From an uncultured Agathobacter sp. (GTDB lineage Bacteria; Bacillota; Clostridia; Lachnospirales; Lachnospiraceae), in assembly GCA_934359755.1 (NCBI GenBank), contig CAKRLV010000020.1, positions 1-47,545 on the forward strand: DNA of 47,545 nt, read 5' to 3'. Shown here piece by piece: positions 42,959 to 47,545 of the stretch. Made by a program: the position numbers and the translations under genes. Below the pieces are notes generated by a model. It was not told the DNA's origin, did not search any database, and saw only the letters and a list, made by a program, of their open reading frames with translations. Every line of letters starts with the position of its first letter. The stretch's first letter is position 1.

Positions 42959-43810
42959 ATGTTAAAAATTCAACACTTGAAAAAGAATTATGATAAATTT
43001 TCCCTTGATTGTTCATTAGAGCTTATGCCTGGGTGTGTAACAGGTTTGATTGGACAAAATGGGGCTGGGAAAAGCACAACATTTAAGGCAATACTGGGTT
43101 TGATTTCAACCGATGGCGGGAATATTACAATACTTGGGAAAGATATGAAAGACTTCACCGCAAAAGATAAAGAAAATTTGGGTGTTGTATTGTCTGACTC
43201 TGGTTTTAGCGGTTATCTGAAAATCAAAGATATTATCCCTATATTGCAGAATATGTACTCAAAATTCGATAAGTCATTATTTATAGAACAGGTACAGAGA
43301 TTTCGACTGCCTATGAATAAGCAGATAAAAGAATTTTCAACGGGAATGAAAGCAAAATTAAAAGTGCTGGTTGCTATCTCACACAATGCAAAACTTCTGA
43401 TACTTGATGAACCGACAGCCGGTTTAGATGTAATCGCAAGAGAAGAATTGCTTGAAATGTTAAGAGAATTTCTGGAAAAAGATGAAGAACGCTCCATTTT
43501 AATCAGTTCTCATATATCCAGTGATTTGGAGTCATTGTGTGATGATTTATATATGATACATGACGGAAGAATTATTTTACATGAAGATACGGACGTTCTT
43601 CTTAGTGATTATGCATTATTAAAAGTAGACGCAGATCAATACGACAAGCTGGATAAACAGTTTATATTGCGTTCCAAAAAGGAAATATATGGATATAGCT
43701 GTCTGACAAATCAGAAACAGTATTATATCGAGAATTATCCTAAAATTGCTATTGAAAAAGGTACAATAGATGAAGTTATTACTATGATGATAAGGGGGAT
43801 AGAACAATGA
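42959..43810 (+). CDS. ABC transporter ATP-binding protein
   Basis: 283 residues. Walker A is GQNGAGKST (about 31-39), the signature KEFSTGMKAKLKV (about 123-135) is slightly altered from LSGGQ, and Walker B with DEPTAGLD is intact. A roughly 70-residue C-terminal extension follows the nucleotide-binding domain. It overlaps the permease gene by four bases (ATGA), so the two are co-translated and form one complex. YtrB/BcrA-type members give resistance to lantibiotics or cell-wall antibiotics; the substrate here is unknown. Confidence 0.93.
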   Translation: MLKIQHLKKNYDKFSLDCSLELMPGCVTGLIGQNGAGKSTTFKAILGLISTDGGNITILGKDMKDFTAKDKENLGVVLSDSGFSGYLKIKDIIPILQNMYSKFDKSLFIEQVQRFRLPMNKQIKEFSTGMKAKLKVLVAISHNAKLLILDEPTAGLDVIAREELLEMLREFLEKDEERSILISSHISSDLESLCDDLYMIHDGRIILHEDTDVLLSDYALLKVDADQYDKLDKQFILRSKKEIYGYSCLTNQKQYYIENYPKIAIEKGTIDEVITMMIRGIEQ

Positions 43811-44463
43811 AAGGTTTATTAGTAAAAGATTTTAAACTGATGATGTTACAGAAGAATTTTCTGCTGCTCATTTTGGCAATTGTAATCGGAATGATGATAT
43901 TTACTGATGATGTGGTATTTCCTTTAGGTTTTCTGAGCTTCGTTGCATCACTTTTTACAGTAAGTACAATCAGTTATGATGATTTTGATAATGGTAATGC
44001 GTTCCTGTTTACATTACCTATTACCCGTAATAATTATGTGATTGAAAAATATTTTCTTGGTTTATTAGTTGGTGGTATAGCCTGGATTTTGGCGACTGTT
44101 TTAGGAATCGTTGCAACTGTGTTGAAAGATACATTACCTGTTGCAGAGTTAGTGCAGAGTGCATTGATAATTTTACCTATTTTGATTGTTGTTCAAGCAA
44201 TTATGCTTCCTTTTCAACTTAAATTTGGTGGCGATAAAGGAAGAATTGCTATGATTGGTGCATTTGGTGTTTTGGCAGTAATTTCTATCGTTATCGTGAA
44301 AGGCGCAGAAGCTATTTTCAATGTTGATCTAGTTAGTCTAGTAGATAATTTGCCAACGATAAGCATGGGAGTTCTTATCACTATTATAATTATTATCGCT
44401 TTGTTAATGTTATTGGTTTCAATGAAGATTAGTTTGTCAATTATGAACAAAAAAGAATTTTAA
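43807..44463 (+). CDS. ABC-2-type transporter permease
   Basis: 218 residues with six predicted membrane helices, the usual size of the short permeases paired with YtrB-like ATPases. It contains a conserved early segment FLFTLPITRNNYVIEKY just after the second helix. Partner of the preceding ATPase by the four-base overlap. The operon seems to end here, as no third transporter gene follows. Confidence 0.9.
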   Translation: MKGLLVKDFKLMMLQKNFLLLILAIVIGMMIFTDDVVFPLGFLSFVASLFTVSTISYDDFDNGNAFLFTLPITRNNYVIEKYFLGLLVGGIAWILATVLGIVATVLKDTLPVAELVQSALIILPILIVVQAIMLPFQLKFGGDKGRIAMIGAFGVLAVISIVIVKGAEAIFNVDLVSLVDNLPTISMGVLITIIIIIALLMLLVSMKISLSIMNKKEF

Positions 44464-44483
44464 AAAGGAGCAATACTTATCTT

Positions 44484-44573
44484 ATGAATGAGACGGGGCT
44501 ACCAGCGGAGGAGTGGGCTTCAGCATATGATGTTTATATGAAAATATTTGATGGCAGAGAGTACTCGTTATAA
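44484..44573 (+). CDS. Possible 29-residue ORF
   Basis: An ATG at 44484 opens MNETGLPAEEWASAYDVYMK and ends at TAA 44571-44573. AAAAAGGAG lies upstream but at a long distance (about 13 bases). It could be a remnant of a longer gene. No recognised family. Confidence 0.25.
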   Translation: MNETGLPAEEWASAYDVYMKIFDGREYSL

Positions 44574-44648
44574 AATTGAATTTTATCATTGCAGAGGCTC
44601 CGATAAATTCCAGCTTATAGGGATGATTCAATAATTATTTTTGCATGA

Positions 44649-44778
44649 AAAAAGGTGCGAAGCACCCTAGTCCGTCCATGGGTTCAAATGGTCCGGTGGA
44701 CCATTGCTCTGAACCGACCGGAGCGGAGCGAATACCCAGCGGGCCCATAGATGTGTTGTGACACATCGTATTGGGTTA
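44649..44778. other. Hairpin-rich non-coding stretch
   Basis: Three short hairpins follow each other: GGTGC/GCACC with a GAA loop, AATGGTCC/GGACCATT with a GGT loop, and ATGTGT/ACACAT with a TTGTG-like loop. Local GC is higher than in neighbours. There is no coding evidence; the minus-strand frame crossing it is a shadow. Confidence 0.4.
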
Positions 44779-44924
44779 TTATCTGTCACGCTTCGCTCAG
44801 ATATCGTAACTTTACTACGAAAAGAAAAATTGAATTTGTAAAGAAATGAGTGGTAAGCGAGTGGTAAGTTAAGAAATCGAGTGCCAGAAAACCCAGTAAA
44901 ATCAAGCATTTGTCCAAATAGCAC

Positions 44925-44963
44925 TTGAAGTTCTTTATCTTCCAGGTGGTTGAGGAGAAGTAA
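44925..44963 (+). pseudogene. Detached copy of the last 12 codons of the methyltransferase gene
   Basis: Encodes LKFFIFQVVEEK and TAA, the same as the end of the gene at 40780-42144. The five base differences all fall in third codon positions and are all silent. Upstream of 44924 the similarity stops. The perfect 240-bp repeat begins at the TAA. Confidence 0.9.
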
Positions 44964-45200
44964 GGACTGGAAAGTGGCGGAAATGCTTGATTTATAAGGG
45001 ATGGAAGGCATTTGACGTTTACAAGAAAACCTCGTAAAGTATCGCAAAATATCACAAACCCGTGATTCAAAGTGGTAAGAAAAATAACTTACAAAAAGTT
45101 ACAAATATATACGGAATGACTACGGTTTGGCTACGGTATTGAGACTTTTTTTGAAAATGAAGTTATGATATTATTATCATGGAAGTAATGAACAGAGAGT
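44961..45200 (+). repeat. 240-bp direct repeat, copy B
   Basis: Perfect match to 42142-42381, offset by 2,819 bases. With copy A it brackets the GntR-ABC cassette. It ends in the 5' arm of another terminator. Confidence 0.97.
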
Positions 45201-45227
45201 ATTATTGTGGTGCTCTCTCTCTTTTTT
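45194..45227 (+). terminator. Terminator straddling the end of repeat copy B
   Basis: AGAGAGTATT (45194-45203) pairs with GGTGCTCTCT (45209-45218), then a CTCTTTTTTT run. It has the same 5' arm as copy A but a different 3' arm. Confidence 0.75.
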
Positions 45228-45322
45228 TGCATTTGGAGATAATATAATTGACTTTTGAAAACGAAAGATATACAATCAACTTACGAGTTGAAAACTTGCG
45301 AGTTGAAAGAAGGAGTGGTTTT

Positions 45323-46714
45323 GTGTTTTATTGCAGGGAAAAAGAACTTAGAGAACTGAATAAAAGATACAATAGAGGAGAGTTTGAGTGTATTGTCATC
45401 TATGGACGTCGTCGCGTGGGTAAGACAGCGCTTATTAATGAATTTTGCAAGGATAAGCCTACTATTTTCTTTTCAGCACTGAATGCGTCGGCTCAAGAAA
45501 ATCTTGAAGCATTTTCAAAAGCAATTTGTGAAAAAGAGCATCCGGGTACAGATTTAGCACCAGTTTATCCTTCGTTTGATGCTGCATTTACAAAAATTAC
45601 ACAGATGGCAGAAAATGAGAGATTAGTGCTTGTAATTGATGAATATCCATATCTTGCAAAAGCTAGTAAATCTATTTCCTCACGTTTACAGCATATGATT
45701 GACCATACTTGGAAGAATGGACAGTTATTTTTGATTTTATGCGGTTCGTCCATGAGTTTTATGGAATATCAGGTATTGGGATATGAAAGCCCGTTGTACG
45801 GACGACGTACCGGACAGTTTAAGATACAGGCTTTGTCTTATAAGGAAATTAAGGAATTTAATCCGACACTTTCTGAAGAGCAACAAGCGTTTGTGTATGG
45901 AATTACCGGAGGAATACCGCATTACATCAATAAGCTGGCTGTCGAAAATGATGTGGATGAGGCGTTGAAAGACAATCTGTTTAATACGTCAAGCTATTTG
46001 TTTGAAGAGCCGGAAAATCTTTTAAAGCAGGAATTACGAGAGCCGGCAATCTATAATTCAGTGATTACAGCGGTGGCAGGTGGAGCGTCACGGTCCAATG
46101 AAATTGCTACCAAAGTAGGAATAGAAGCTCCAATTTGTGCAAAGTATCTAAAGGTATTATTAGACCTTGGAATTTTAGTTAAGAAAACACCGATTACCGA
46201 AAAACCGGGAAAGAAAACGGTATATGCGATCGGAGATAATTTCTTTAAGTTTTGGTATCGTTTCGTACCACAGAATACATCGTCTATTAGTGCAGGAAGA
46301 ATTGAGCATATTTATAATGCAGTCATAAAAAAGTACTATGCTGATTATATGGGACACATCTTTGAACAGATGTGTAGAGAATACTTGTTTTTATATGCAG
46401 AAGATGTACCTGTTATTTTGTCTGACATAGGGCAGTGGTGGGGAACTGATTCAAAACTCAAAAAAGAAGTGGAAATAGACATTGTCGGTACTCCAGCAGA
46501 GGGAAATGAGTTTATTATTGGTTCGTGTAAGTATAAGAATGAACCGGTAGGTGTAGATGAATTGGAACTCATTAGGGAGTATGCAAACGTGTTTGGAAAA
46601 GGAAAAAAATATCACTATTATATATTTTCTAAGAGTGGATTTACCAATGGACTAAAGGAACTTGCGGGGAAGGGAGAGGTTCGGCTTGTAACGCTTGAGG
46701 ATATGTATAAGTGA
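45323..46714 (+). CDS. ATPase_2/DUF234 family ATP-binding protein
   Basis: 463 residues. I take the GTG at 45323, with AAGGAG 8 bases upstream and the usual family start (V)FYCREKELREL; the frame is open further left from a TTG at 45248. Walker A is YGRRRVGKTALI (about 27-38) and Walker B is VLVIDEYPYL. A winged-helix region (about 260-310) precedes a C-terminal DUF234-type domain with E-D-x-V and C-K-Y-K features of a PD-(D/E)XK nuclease-like fold (EVEIDIVG, SCKYKNEPV). Such genes are common in accessory DNA; their role is unclear. Confidence 0.88.
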   Translation: MFYCREKELRELNKRYNRGEFECIVIYGRRRVGKTALINEFCKDKPTIFFSALNASAQENLEAFSKAICEKEHPGTDLAPVYPSFDAAFTKITQMAENERLVLVIDEYPYLAKASKSISSRLQHMIDHTWKNGQLFLILCGSSMSFMEYQVLGYESPLYGRRTGQFKIQALSYKEIKEFNPTLSEEQQAFVYGITGGIPHYINKLAVENDVDEALKDNLFNTSSYLFEEPENLLKQELREPAIYNSVITAVAGGASRSNEIATKVGIEAPICAKYLKVLLDLGILVKKTPITEKPGKKTVYAIGDNFFKFWYRFVPQNTSSISAGRIEHIYNAVIKKYYADYMGHIFEQMCREYLFLYAEDVPVILSDIGQWWGTDSKLKKEVEIDIVGTPAEGNEFIIGSCKYKNEPVGVDELELIREYANVFGKGKKYHYYIFSKSGFTNGLKELAGKGEVRLVTLEDMYK

Positions 46715-46774
46715 TTAAAATGTGCAAGAATTTGACCATGTTATTAAGTGATAGTTATTTATATAAGAAATGTG

Positions 46775-47122
46775 ATGAAGAAGAATCTGATAAATAAGTT
46801 TGCACCATTTCATGCATATGAAGGAACAGAAGATGTTGATTTTGCTAAAGAATTGCATATAGTATCTGATAATATATTCATAAAATATAAAGGTAATGCA
46901 TTTACTAATTCTGGACTTGATATATTGCTGAAAAAACACAATATTGAATATGTTGAAGTTGTGGGTGTAGATGGTGGGGCTTGTGTTGCACTGACAGCAT
47001 TAGGTGCTATAAAAAATGGATATAAAGTAATCGTGAATGAAGCTGCAATCGGAACAATGTATAAGAAAAACAAGAATAAGTACTTTAAAAAGTTACATGA
47101 AGCAGGTGCAGAATTTGTATAG
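46775..47122 (+). pseudogene. N-terminally truncated isochorismatase-family hydrolase
   Basis: About 115 residues. The C-terminal core of the cysteine-hydrolase fold is clear: NSGLDILLKKHNIEYVEVVGV, then the catalytic cysteine in DGGACVALTALGA, then EAAIGT. Full-length members are about 180 residues and begin with a strand carrying the catalytic Asp, which is absent here. The start at 46775 has no ribosome site. Probably a relic, cut off when the upstream ATPase gene or the downstream intron arrived. Confidence 0.7.
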
Positions 47123-47158
47123 AACAATTTTTGTTGACAGAATTGAAAAATCGGAATT

Positions 47159-47545
47159 GTGCGCCCAGACAAGGGCGAGTAGTCTAGCAGGTGGAATGCC
47201 TGTCTGGTAAGGTCTAACCAACCGCCAGTAGCGAGTCTTGGGTGACTGCCAGTAATGGTAGTTGCTAAGCGTAGACAGCGAGAAAATAGAGAGTGTGATT
47301 GAGCCTCGAAATTTTGATATCTGGAAGGCTGACGTTTTAATTTCGACGGAAAGCAATACAAATCAATTCGCATTGGTGAGAAATGGTTTGCTTCTGCGGG
47401 GTCAAAGAGCACTTTATGTTTTACATTGTGACTATTCAGTCAACTGGGGAGAGCCTATTGTTTCTTGCCATTGCAAGTATGGCAAACAACTGCAAAACAG
47501 GAGAATGCCAAAAGAATAGTAGGCAGTCGGATAGCTTCATAGTAC
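47159..47545 (+). mobile_element. Group II intron, 5' part (continues past the window)
   Basis: Begins GTGCGCCCAGAC at 47159, matching the conserved GUGYG start of group II introns and the GTGCGCCCAGA start of the Lactococcus Ll.LtrB intron. Downstream sequence has domain I character, with alternating short stems around 47160-47260. AATTC at 47365-47369 could serve as EBS1 to GAATT just upstream of the splice site. The reverse-transcriptase ORF and domains V-VI would lie beyond the right edge. The frame at 47262-47519 is not a real protein. Confidence 0.75.

Noticed and set aside
42142..45200. Insertion sequence or composite transposon
   Set aside because: The 240-bp repeats contain no transposase and have no inverted ends; the silent changes in the copied gene end point to gene-end integration instead.
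46810..47412. 200-codon minus-strand frame at the right end
   Set aside because: It crosses both the isochorismatase remnant and the group II intron, has no ribosome site and matches no family.

Overview
The window looks like chromosome from a butyrate-producing gut Lachnospiraceae (Agathobacter, Roseburia and Coprococcus relatives). The evidence is low GC, strong AGGAGG ribosome sites, a butyryl-CoA:acetate CoA-transferase, a hexameric glutamate dehydrogenase, a very large secreted GH13 amylase, and Asn/Ser/Asp-rich surface proteins. I cannot name the species from sequence alone. No rRNA, tRNA or CRISPR array is visible.

Layout. 1-4035: an anchored low-complexity surface protein (5' end missing), a small membrane protein and a class A penicillin-binding protein. 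4164-6773: ROK glucokinase and glutamate dehydrogenase. 6891-7142: a palindromic repeat element and a terminator. 7252-11374: a secreted papain-like protease broken by a G-tract frameshift, then a lipoprotein. 11631-23598: an exopolysaccharide/cell-surface locus with its own promoter. It holds a phosphoglycosyl transferase homologue lacking the usual Asp-Glu dyad, a CpsB-CpsC-CpsD phosphatase/kinase relay, an LCP ligase, an SPKTG surface protein with a class B sortase, a CapD-type dehydratase, an intact priming transferase, and a UDP-sugar dehydrogenase fused to an XRE helix-turn-helix. No sugar-adding glycosyltransferase, flippase or polymerase is present, so this is a control, priming and precursor module. 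23786-28762: amylase. 28851-38114: housekeeping and metabolic genes (HSP90-like ATPase, signal peptidase I, Mrp/NBP35 ATPase, DMT transporter, tandem PPK2, GT2, But). 38317-42144: LtaS-type sulfatase and an RlmI-like methyltransferase.

42142-47545 is accessory. A 240-bp perfect direct repeat flanks a GntR/ABC-transporter cassette. The second copy is preceded by 12 codons that recreate the methyltransferase C-terminus with synonymous changes only. Then come an ATPase_2/DUF234 protein, a truncated isochorismatase-family gene and the 5' end of a group II intron that runs off the window.

Three large non-coding inverted-repeat elements plus a truncated fourth copy are scattered through the core region, one of them overlapping a stop codon. 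The most unusual items are the HTH-dehydrogenase fusion, the Asp-Glu-less transferase in the same locus as a canonical one, the recoded gene end at the cassette junction, the poly-G frameshift in the protease, and the apparently leaderless HSP90-like gene.
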